Below are positions 23,145-30,914 of a stretch of DNA of 64,000 nucleotides, piece by piece. The notes under the pieces were generated by a model. It did not search any database. It was given only the letters and a program-made list of their open reading frames with translations, and had not been told where the DNA came from. The DNA comes from UBA2336 sp036787955. Lineage in GTDB: Bacteria; Bacteroidota; Bacteroidia; Cytophagales; Cyclobacteriaceae. The translations under genes and the position numbers were made by a program. Numbering within the stretch: the stretch's first letter is position 1; every line of letters begins with the position of its first letter. The DNA is taken from NCBI GenBank assembly GCA_036787955.1, contig DAIQOI010000004.1, forward strand, positions 62,001 through 126,000, given 5' to 3'.

Positions 23145-23903
23145 ATGGATATCCTCAAACAACTGCTCATCATTGGCGTGGGTTTTATTGCCGGGTTTCT
23201 GAACACCGTGGCCGGAGGTGGCTCGCTCATTTCTCTTCCGGTATTGATTTTTCTGGGCCTGCCCGGCTCGGTAGCCAATGCCACCAACCGTGTGGCCATT
23301 ATGGCACAAAATGTTTTTGCTGTCAGCGGTTTCAACAGCAAGGGCATTAAACTGCCCATGCCCTACAGCCTTTTTCTTGCGTTGGCATCGTTGGCCGGAG
23401 GCTTCATCGGTGCACGCCTTGCCGTAGATATACGCGATGGCCTGTTCAACCGCATTCTGGCTGTTATTATGGTTTTTGTAGTTAGCAGCATCGCACTGGA
23501 GAAACGCTTTCAGTACCGACAGCAGGCTGAGCGTCTTACCCTAACTTCTCAGATTGCCGGCTTCCTAACCTTTCTGCTGCTGGGCATCTATGGCGGATTC
23601 ATCCAGGCGGGCATTGGATTTCTGGTGATTGCTGCCCTCACGCACATCAACCATTTCAGCCTGGTAAAAACCAACTATATCAAAGTATTTGCTGCATTGC
23701 TCTATACCGGTATATCTATCATAGTGTTTGCACTGGAGAACAAAATTGACTGGATTACTGGTATGGTGCTGGCCATTGGTCAGGGATTTGGCGGATGGTA
23801 TGCCAGCCGCTGGAGTGTAGATAAAGGCGATGCATGGATAAAACGCATCATGGTGGTAGCTGTTATTATTTTGGCAATCAAACTCTGGTTCTTTAGCGCA
23901 TGA
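23145..23903 (+). CDS. TauE/SafE family permease (second copy)
   Basis: A 252-residue membrane protein with the TauE/SafE pattern: GFIAGFLNTVAGGGSLISLPVL near the N-terminus and GIYGGFIQAGIGFLVIAAL in the second half, with about eight hydrophobic segments. It differs clearly from the copy at 1279 and has no GTGAC-N4-GTCAC operator, so it probably serves another substrate. It lies 9 bp after the SDR gene and overlaps the ATP-grasp gene by 4 nt. Confidence 0.88.
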   Translation: MDILKQLLIIGVGFIAGFLNTVAGGGSLISLPVLIFLGLPGSVANATNRVAIMAQNVFAVSGFNSKGIKLPMPYSLFLALASLAGGFIGARLAVDIRDGLFNRILAVIMVFVVSSIALEKRFQYRQQAERLTLTSQIAGFLTFLLLGIYGGFIQAGIGFLVIAALTHINHFSLVKTNYIKVFAALLYTGISIIVFALENKIDWITGMVLAIGQGFGGWYASRWSVDKGDAWIKRIMVVAVIILAIKLWFFSA

Positions 23904-24799
23904 CCGACATTACGTTACTTACCGACAGCCGGTATGTTAACCCGGTGAATCCAGACTGGTATGTGCAAAACATACTGGAAGAAGACCGGCTGGTGCGAAA
24001 AGCTCTCGAAGCACGCGGTTTAAGTGTGCACCGCACCAACTGGGACAATCCCGACTACGACTGGCGTTCTACACGGTTTGCGGTATTTCGTACCACATGG
24101 GACTATTTCAACCGATTCCCCGAGTTTGCCGCCTGGCTTAAGCAGGTACAACACCTAACCCACCTCATTAACCCCGCAGAACTGATCTGGTGGAACCTCG
24201 ATAAACATTATTTGAATGACCTGCAAAAAAGAAACATCCCCATTCCCCCTACAATTTTTATTGAGCCGGGTGAAAAAAGTACGCTCAAAGAAATTGTTAA
24301 ACAGGCCAACTGGAAAGAATGTATTCTGAAGCCTGCCGTATCAGGTGCTGCGCGACACACTTACCGGTTTAAGGCCGGTGAGGCTGACCGGTATGAAATG
24401 ATTTTCAGAGAGTTGATAGAAAAAGAATCCATGCTGCTGCAGGAATTTCAGCTGCCGGTGCTGGAGAAAGGCGAAGTTACGTTTATGTTATTCGGTGGTC
24501 AATACAGCCATGCCGTGCTGAAACGCGCCCGGCCGGGCGACTTCCGCGTACAAGACGATTTTGGCGGAACGGTACATCACTATAATCCATCACCGGATGA
24601 AATTTCATTTGCCGAAATAGTGGTAAAGGCCTGCCAGCCTCAACCTGTCTATGCACGGGTTGATGCAATATGGGACAATGAAGGCAGGCTTTGTGTTTCC
24701 GAACTCGAACTCATTGAACCCGAACTTTGGTTCAGGTTTCACCCACCGGCCGCACAACATTTTGCCGATGCATTGATGAGCTACATCAGTAAGCTGTAA
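23900..24799 (+). CDS. ATP-grasp-like protein
   Basis: A 299-residue cytoplasmic protein related to ATP-grasp enzymes. An N-terminal pre-ATP-grasp part (TWDYFNRFPEFAAWL) is followed by a lysine-containing ATP site (ILKPAVSGAARHTYRF), an adenine-binding stretch (MLLQEFQLPVLEKGEVTFMLF) and a metal-binding end (ARVDAIWDNEGRLCVSELELIEPELWF). The family joins carboxylates to amines or thiols, but the substrate cannot be told; related proteins are annotated as hypothetical or as glutathione-synthetase-like. It is translationally coupled (ATGA) to the TauE-like gene. Confidence 0.75.
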   Translation: MTDITLLTDSRYVNPVNPDWYVQNILEEDRLVRKALEARGLSVHRTNWDNPDYDWRSTRFAVFRTTWDYFNRFPEFAAWLKQVQHLTHLINPAELIWWNLDKHYLNDLQKRNIPIPPTIFIEPGEKSTLKEIVKQANWKECILKPAVSGAARHTYRFKAGEADRYEMIFRELIEKESMLLQEFQLPVLEKGEVTFMLFGGQYSHAVLKRARPGDFRVQDDFGGTVHHYNPSPDEISFAEIVVKACQPQPVYARVDAIWDNEGRLCVSELELIEPELWFRFHPPAAQHFADALMSYISKL

Positions 24800-24816
24800 G
24801 TTATAACATGGGTTTA

Positions 24817-24836
24817 AGGCTACAGGCTGCAGGCAG
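24817..24836. repeat. Degenerate 7-bp (GCCTGTA)n repeat, inverted copy
   Basis: Read on the minus strand this is GCCTGCA-GCCTGTA-GCCTTA, a heptad run matching that at 20692-20720. It lies in the 59-bp gap between the convergent ATP-grasp and icmF genes. Confidence 0.5.
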
Positions 24837-24858
24837 AGCGTTCGCGCTTCCAGATTTC

Positions 24859-27800
24859 TTACATATTTCTCCGGTACTGCCCGCCTACCTCAAACAGCGC
24901 CTGTGTAAGCTGCCCAAGTGAACACACCTTACAGGCTTCCATCAGCTCGGAGAATATGTTGCGGTTTTGAATGGCAGCCTGTTGCACACGCTCAATCATC
25001 TCTGCTGCTTTTTCCTGCTGGTGTTTGTGCAGGTTCCTTACCGTGGCAATCTGCTGTTCTTTTTCTTCGGTAGTAGCCCGTATCACTTCCTGTGGTATGA
25101 TGGTGGGCGAGCCCTTGGAACTTAAAAACGTATTGACACCAATAATCGGGTATTCGCCTGTATGCTTCAGGGTTTCGTAGTACAAACTTTCTTCCTGAAT
25201 CTTGCTGCGCTGATACATGGTTTCCATGGCTCCCAGCACACCACCTCGCTCAGTGAGGCGATCAAACTCCATGAGCACGGCTTCTTCAACAAGGTCGGTC
25301 AGCTCTTCGATGATAAACGAACCCTGCAAAGGATTTTCATTTTTTGCCAGTCCTAACTCACGGTTAATGATAAGCTGGATGGCCATGGCCCTGCGCACAC
25401 TCTCTTCTGTTGGTGTGGTAATCGCCTCATCGTAGGCGTTGGTATGCAGCGAGTTGCAGTTGTCGTAAATGGCGTAGAGCGCCTGCAGGGTGGTGCGGAT
25501 ATCATTAAAATCAATTTCCTGGGCGTGCAACGAGCGTCCAGAAGTCTGGATGTGGTATTTGAGCATCTGCGAGCGCACATCGGCACCGTATTTATGCTTC
25601 ATGGCCTTGGCCCATATTCGCCGGGCCACACGTCCGATAACGGCATACTCCGGATCAATACCGTTGCTGAAGAAGAACGACAGGTTGGGCGCAAAATCGT
25701 TGATATTCATGCCACGGCTCAGGTAATACTCCACATAAGTAAAACCGTTGGCCAGCGTAAACGCAAGTTGTGTAATCGGATTGGCACCCGCTTCGGCAAT
25801 ATGATAACCGGAGATAGACACGGAGTAAAAATTCCTGACTTTATTATCAATGAAATACTGCTGGATATCGCCCATCAGCCGCAAGGCAAACTCGGTTGAA
25901 AAGATGCAGGTGTTCTGTGCCTGATCTTCCTTCAGGATGTCGGCCTGCACCGTGCCGCGTACCTGCTGCAATGTGGAAGTCTTTATTTTTTCATACGTTT
26001 CGCGCGGCAACACCTGATCGCCGGTTACTCCCAGCAACATCAACCCCAGGCCGTCATTTCCTTTCGGCAGATTGCCATTGTAAAAAGGCTGCTCATTTTC
26101 TTTGCCTTTATACAGCTCATTGATTTTTCTTTTTACCTCTTCTTCCAGACCATTTTGCCGGATATAAATTTCGCATTGCTGGTCAATGGCCGCATTGAAG
26201 AAAAATCCTAACAACATAGGTGCGGGTCCATTGATGGTCATCGATACAGAAGTTTTCGGATCGGCCAGGTTAAAGCCGCTGTACAATTTTTTGGCATCAT
26301 CCAGGCAGCATACCGACACTCCCGAATTGCCGATTTTGCCATAGATATCCGGACGATAATCTGGGTCGCGACCGTACAGCGTAACCGAGTCGAATGCAGT
26401 TGAGAGCCGCTTGGCGGGCATCTCGTAGCTGAGATAATGAAACCTTCGGTTGGTGCGCTCCGGCCCGCCCTCACCGGCAAACATACGCGTAGGATCTTCT
26501 TCCTGCCGCTTAAACGGATAAATGCCGGCCGTAAAAGGAAATTCACCGGGCACATTTTCCTGCAACATCCACCGCAGCAGGTCGCCCCATCCGCGGTAAC
26601 GCGGCAGCGCCACCTTTGGCACTTTGGTATGAGCCAACGACTCGGTAAAGGTTTTAACCTTCACTTCCCTGTCGCGCACCCTGTAGGTGTACTCCGGATT
26701 GCTGTATCTTTTTACCTTCTCATCCCATTGTTCAATGAGTTGCCAGTTTTTTGGATCAAGATCCAGCTTTGTGCGATCGAACTCGGCTTCCAGCACCTTG
26801 ATAATTTCCTGATCGGGTGTTTCTTTCTCTTTCAGTGAAACAATGGTTTTCCGAATGGCATATAGTTTATCGGCAATGGCCACCTGTCGGTTCACCCAAT
26901 CATCGTACTTGCGGTTATTTTCGGTTATTTCACTCAGGTACCTTGTGCGATGCGGAGGAATGATATATACTTTTTCCGACATCTCGCGCGTAATCACATA
27001 AGATGATTTAAGCGGTGCGCCTGTTTTTTCAACAATCTTATCCATGACGCACTTGTAAAGCTGATTCGTGCCCGGATCATTGAACTGCGAGGCAATGGTA
27101 CCAAACACGGGCATGTCGTCCGGGTTTTTATTCCATAGCTGATGGTTGCGCTGGTATTGCTTCTTTACATCGCGCAAAGCATCGGGTGCTCCGCGCTTAT
27201 CAAACTTGTTCAAGGCAATCACATCGGCAAAATCAAGCATATCAATTTTCTCAAGCTGCGTTGCCGCACCGTATTCGGGTGTCATCACATAGAGCGATAC
27301 ATCGCTGTGATCGAGTATTTCGGTATCGCTTTGGCCAATGCCACTGGTTTCCAGAATGATGAGGTCAAATCCGGCTGCCTTTAATATCTGAATGGCCTCG
27401 CTCACGTGGGCCGAGAGCGCCAGGTTCGACTGGCGGGTAGCCAGGGAGCGCATGTACACGCGCGGGTTGTTGATGGAGTTCATCCGGATGCGATCGCCCA
27501 GCAGGGCACCACCGGTTTTGCGTTTGCTGGGATCAACCGACAGAATGCCGATTTTTTTGTCTTTAAAGTCGAGCAAAAACCTGCGCACCAGCTCGTCCAC
27601 CAGCGATGATTTGCCCGAGCCGCCCGTGCCGGTGATACCCAGTACCGGCGTTTTCGACTGTTGTGCCTTGGCGTGGATAAACTCAAACACCGCTTTGTGT
27701 TTATCCAGAAAATTTTCTGCTGCAGAAATAAACCGCGCAATAGCCAGATGGTTGTCGGTTTGCAAATCTTCCGGGTCGGGCACCTCTACCCCCGTAGGAA

Positions 27801-28296
27801 AATCGCTTTTCTCCACCAAATCGTTGATCATGCCCTGCAGACCCATAGCACGCCCGTCATCGGGCGAATAGATACGCGCTATTCCATACGCCATCAGCTC
27901 CTTTATTTCATCGGGAAGAATCACACCTCCGCCTCCGCCAAATATGCGGATGTGCCCTGCCCCCTTTTCCTGCAGCAGGTCGTACATGTATTTGAAGTAT
28001 TCCATGTGCCCGCCCTGATAGCTGGTTAAAGCAATGGCCTGGGCATCTTCCTGAATGGCCGTATTTACCACTTCCTGAGCGCTCCGATCATGTCCCAGGT
28101 GTATCACCTCGCAACCGGTGGCCTGTATAATCCTCCGCATGATGTTAATGGCTGCATCGTGCCCATCAAACAGGCTGGCCGCTGTAACCACCCGTACTTT
28201 GTTTTTGGGCTTATAGGGAGTAGCCTCCTGGTGTCCCGCAAGGCGGGTTCTGGCCGATTGTTTTTCAGTTGTGGCAGTAGCCGATTCGTTTCCCAT
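24859..28296 (-). CDS. icmF: Fused isobutyryl-CoA mutase (B12 domain, G-protein chaperone, mutase)
   Basis: A 1145-residue adenosylcobalamin enzyme. Domains in order: cobalamin-binding domain with DGHDAAI (44-50), MeaB-like GTPase with P-loop GTGGSGKS (223-230), linker, and a TIM-barrel mutase domain with FTAGIYPFKRQEEDPTRMFAGEGG. That sequence is typical of IcmF and not of methylmalonyl-CoA mutase. It interconverts isobutyryl- and n-butyryl-CoA, and the GTPase guards cofactor loading. The start is set at ATG 28296: a TTG at 28335 would add 13 residues but lies upstream of a perfect -7 box at 28321-28328. It is monocistronic and divergent from the DUF2200 gene. Confidence 0.93.
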   Translation of the reverse strand: MGNESATATTEKQSARTRLAGHQEATPYKPKNKVRVVTAASLFDGHDAAINIMRRIIQATGCEVIHLGHDRSAQEVVNTAIQEDAQAIALTSYQGGHMEYFKYMYDLLQEKGAGHIRIFGGGGGVILPDEIKELMAYGIARIYSPDDGRAMGLQGMINDLVEKSDFPTGVEVPDPEDLQTDNHLAIARFISAAENFLDKHKAVFEFIHAKAQQSKTPVLGITGTGGSGKSSLVDELVRRFLLDFKDKKIGILSVDPSKRKTGGALLGDRIRMNSINNPRVYMRSLATRQSNLALSAHVSEAIQILKAAGFDLIILETSGIGQSDTEILDHSDVSLYVMTPEYGAATQLEKIDMLDFADVIALNKFDKRGAPDALRDVKKQYQRNHQLWNKNPDDMPVFGTIASQFNDPGTNQLYKCVMDKIVEKTGAPLKSSYVITREMSEKVYIIPPHRTRYLSEITENNRKYDDWVNRQVAIADKLYAIRKTIVSLKEKETPDQEIIKVLEAEFDRTKLDLDPKNWQLIEQWDEKVKRYSNPEYTYRVRDREVKVKTFTESLAHTKVPKVALPRYRGWGDLLRWMLQENVPGEFPFTAGIYPFKRQEEDPTRMFAGEGGPERTNRRFHYLSYEMPAKRLSTAFDSVTLYGRDPDYRPDIYGKIGNSGVSVCCLDDAKKLYSGFNLADPKTSVSMTINGPAPMLLGFFFNAAIDQQCEIYIRQNGLEEEVKRKINELYKGKENEQPFYNGNLPKGNDGLGLMLLGVTGDQVLPRETYEKIKTSTLQQVRGTVQADILKEDQAQNTCIFSTEFALRLMGDIQQYFIDNKVRNFYSVSISGYHIAEAGANPITQLAFTLANGFTYVEYYLSRGMNINDFAPNLSFFFSNGIDPEYAVIGRVARRIWAKAMKHKYGADVRSQMLKYHIQTSGRSLHAQEIDFNDIRTTLQALYAIYDNCNSLHTNAYDEAITTPTEESVRRAMAIQLIINRELGLAKNENPLQGSFIIEELTDLVEEAVLMEFDRLTERGGVLGAMETMYQRSKIQEESLYYETLKHTGEYPIIGVNTFLSSKGSPTIIPQEVIRATTEEKEQQIATVRNLHKHQQEKAAEMIERVQQAAIQNRNIFSELMEACKVCSLGQLTQALFEVGGQYRRNM

Positions 28297-28320
28297 CGCG
28301 CAAGTGATTCTAAAATCTGC

Positions 28321-28328
28321 CAAAAATA
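28321..28328 (-). promoter_or_regulatory. -7 box of icmF
   Basis: TATTTTTG on the minus strand is a perfect TAnnTTTG match, 24 bp before ATG 28296. No clear -33 TTG is seen. It decides the icmF start against the upstream TTG. Confidence 0.55.
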
Positions 28329-28463
28329 CGGACAAACCGGCACTTTGCCGAACGATAGTTAGGCAGATATGTACCCTCGTCTTTTCACCTGCCTCCTTAC
28401 TTCAGATAGGCAACTGAAGCAGGTTGAATAACTGTTTTAACTTTCGAAAAAATTATCCATGCC

Positions 28464-28817
28464 ATGACCGATCATGACAAGCGCATAGCCCGCCTTACCT
28501 TCGCAGCGGTATATCCGCACTACCTGGCCAAAGTGGAAAAAAAAGGACGCACACGGGAAGAGCTACACCAAGTGATTGAATGGCTCACCGGTTTTGACGA
28601 TAAAACGCTGCAAAAGCTGATAGATGAGAAAGTGAACTTCGAAGACTTCTTTGCCAGGGCGCGGATGCATCCCAACGCCCGGAAAATTACCGGTGTTATC
28701 TGCGGGTACCGCGTGGAGGAAATCAAAAATCCGCTTACACAAAAAGTTCGTTACCTCGATAAACTGGTAGATGAGCTGGCAAAAGGGAAGCCATTGGAAA
28801 AAATTTTAAGGCAATAG
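28464..28817 (+). CDS. DUF2200 family protein
   Basis: A 117-residue cytoplasmic, mostly helical, basic protein matching DUF2200 (motifs HYLAKVEKKGRTREELHQVI and NARKITGVICGYRVEEI near the middle). The family is widespread and uncharacterised. A TAACTTTC sequence at 28438-28445, one base off the -7 consensus, precedes it by 18 bp. It stands alone. Confidence 0.85.
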   Translation: MTDHDKRIARLTFAAVYPHYLAKVEKKGRTREELHQVIEWLTGFDDKTLQKLIDEKVNFEDFFARARMHPNARKITGVICGYRVEEIKNPLTQKVRYLDKLVDELAKGKPLEKILRQ

Positions 28818-29218
28818 TTTTCCACACCTGAATAAGTGGAATCTGCCGGCAGCGTAACGGTAATTATTTTGGGTTTAAAGGCTGCTGATAACATGCAGCT
28901 GCCGGCTCATAGCATCATTCAAGAAATCCATTGCCACTTCCTGCAGCGCTGCTCTGGATGGCAATAACACATGGAAGCACGAATACTGCCGTATTTTGAA
29001 GTGAAACGGATGGCTGTCCTTCTATTTCCGGTACACTACCTTACCTCCTTAAGGCAGAACCAAAGGTACAGGCACTTTTACAGCCACCCAGTCGGCCCAG
29101 GGCAGGGTTTCTGAACCTGTCCAAACTTGCCGTTCGCCAGGATTAGATCAGCCTCCTTCTTTTACGTACAAGAAATCAGAAGTGATAAGAGCAATAGCAG
29201 CACGATGCTGCGCATCAC
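28818..29218. other. 401-bp intergenic region with a 9-bp inverted repeat
   Basis: No convincing gene lies here. GCCGGCAGC (28845-28853) and GCTGCCGGC (28898-28906) form a perfect 9-bp inverted repeat 44 bp apart. A smaller stem, GCTGC/GCAGC (28881-28885 and 28895-28899), overlaps the right arm, so two hairpins exclude each other. There is no T-run after either. A 33-codon open stretch on the minus strand (29049-29147) has no start codon. Confidence 0.4.
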
Positions 29219-30664
29219 TCAGGGTATGGTGTTCATTAAAGTAGCCAGTGCTTTGCCCAGGGCGCTGGTGCCTGCCGATGAACCGTTGAAATGCCCCATC
29301 CGAACCACCACCAGTTTTTTTCCAGGAATGATGATGGTGTATTGACCGCCTGCACCGGCCGCATAATAGGCTTTCTCTTTTATCGGAAAAGTGTCCACAT
29401 TAATCCAGAACATACCACCGTATTCGGGTTTTTCCCATCCCGGGGCGGGTGTGGAAAGAAATTCGACATAACCTTCGGGCAGCAAACGTTGCCCGTTCCA
29501 CACGCCATCCTGCAGGCATAGCAATCCCAGGCGCGCCCAGTTTCGGGCAGTGCCATAATCGTAACCCGACAATAAAAAATTTCCGTAGGGATCTGTTTCC
29601 AACACCTGCCTGCGTATGCCGATTTTATCAAACAGCTCGCGTTGCGGGTAGTGATGATAGCTCACACCTTTCTGTTCAAGTGTTCTGCGCATAATGTAAC
29701 CGAGCGTAAGCGGGTCGCAGTTGCGGTAGCGGCCGGTAGTACCCGGTGCATACTGAAGCGGGCGGTTGATGCTGTACGCAAAGGCATCTACAGCACCGGT
29801 GTAGATATAAAAATGATCGAGGTAACGCGTGTAGGTTGATGCTTCCGGATCGCGGTGAGCTATGAAGTACAGGCCGCTGCTCATTTGCAACAAATCGCTG
29901 ATGCGGATGTTTTTGCGCGGGTCTCCTTCCTGTTGCCAGGCCGGCACCGGGGCAGGGTCATGCAACCGGAAGTATCCCTGCTCTATCATCCGTCCGATGA
30001 GGAGGGCGGTAATGCTTTTACCCATCGACCAGCTTTCCAATTGCATATCCGGTGTTGCTCCATTGTCGTAACGTTCGGCAATGATTTTGCCATCGTAAAC
30101 AACCAGGAAAGCTGCGGTATAGGCTTCCGGAGGAAAGGCCACCTGTACCGCTTTATCCAAAGAGTCGCGGTTGATGAAGGCGGGCAAAGCAATTTTTTCG
30201 GGCTTGTCGCCCATGGGCCAGGGTTGTACCGCTGCATCAGGCAGTGAGGTAGTTATAGCGGGTGGCGTAAAATTCAGGCCTTTGTCTGTGTCTATGATGC
30301 AGCCGCAGTCGCCATAGTAGGTAGCTGAACGCCTGAGGGTGTCTGCGTAAATCATCGTTACTGATTTCTTTTGCCAGTCAACCTCAGGTTTTACATGCCG
30401 ATGTTCCGCAGGCGGCAGAAACATGGTCAAGCTGTGTACGATGGCCTCATCGGGTTTGCGACCAGAAACGAACAGGGCCGAGCAGTACACCTTGGCGCTT
30501 CCGGCCAGTCCGAGTTGCAGGGGCGTGCCTTGCGGAACCGGCATAGCTTCAAGCGGGGCATACTTTTTTGAAGCTTCTACTGGATCAGTTATTGGTACAG
30601 GCTTTTGACGACAAGCATGTACGACCGGTAACACGGCCAAGAAAAAGTAAAGGAACCTGTGCAT
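29219..30664 (-). CDS. Beta-lactamase-family serine hydrolase, lipoprotein
   Basis: A 481-residue protein with a lipoprotein-like signal (FLAVLPVVHAC, Cys about 18). The three motifs of the class C beta-lactamase/esterase family are visible: SMGK (SxxK, with the nucleophile Ser) in ESWSMGKSITALL, YRN (YxN) in GRYRNCDPLTLGY, and GAGGQ near the C-terminus in place of KTG. The N-terminal 150 residues carry an extra domain with a CGC pair. It probably acts on peptidoglycan fragments or esters outside the inner membrane. It stands alone on the minus strand. Confidence 0.85.
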   Translation of the reverse strand: MHRFLYFFLAVLPVVHACRQKPVPITDPVEASKKYAPLEAMPVPQGTPLQLGLAGSAKVYCSALFVSGRKPDEAIVHSLTMFLPPAEHRHVKPEVDWQKKSVTMIYADTLRRSATYYGDCGCIIDTDKGLNFTPPAITTSLPDAAVQPWPMGDKPEKIALPAFINRDSLDKAVQVAFPPEAYTAAFLVVYDGKIIAERYDNGATPDMQLESWSMGKSITALLIGRMIEQGYFRLHDPAPVPAWQQEGDPRKNIRISDLLQMSSGLYFIAHRDPEASTYTRYLDHFYIYTGAVDAFAYSINRPLQYAPGTTGRYRNCDPLTLGYIMRRTLEQKGVSYHHYPQRELFDKIGIRRQVLETDPYGNFLLSGYDYGTARNWARLGLLCLQDGVWNGQRLLPEGYVEFLSTPAPGWEKPEYGGMFWINVDTFPIKEKAYYAAGAGGQYTIIIPGKKLVVVRMGHFNGSSAGTSALGKALATLMNTIP

Positions 30665-30914
30665 TTTTCGTTGTTTAGGACGACCCGAGATGATTACCGG
30701 CTTAAATAACCATGAAAATAAATCATCCCAAAAATTATTTACACGACAGGAAGAGAATCACTCCGGTGAATCCGGTAAATATGAGCGGACCTGGCGTGGC
30801 ACTGTGCGTATTTTGCATGGTTAGCCAACCATGAGCAGCCTGGCGGCAGCCGATTTTCGTTTCACCGCTTATTCGGTTCCTACCTTATCGGGGATATTCC
30901 AGCAAACCAGCACG

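Noticed and set aside
23145..23903. Second TauE gene as part of the sulfur regulon
   Set aside because: It has no GTGAC-N4-GTCAC operator, lies in the fmt-folA run, and differs from the island copy.
28893..28967. 25-codon ATG frame (MQLPAHSIIQEIH) downstream of the DUF2200 gene
   Set aside because: Too short, overlaps an inverted-repeat arm, and has no homologue that I can name.
29049..29147. 33-codon open stretch on the minus strand that reads like protein (WADWVAVKVP)
   Set aside because: It has no start codon and no family I recognise. It could be a gene remnant but cannot be supported.
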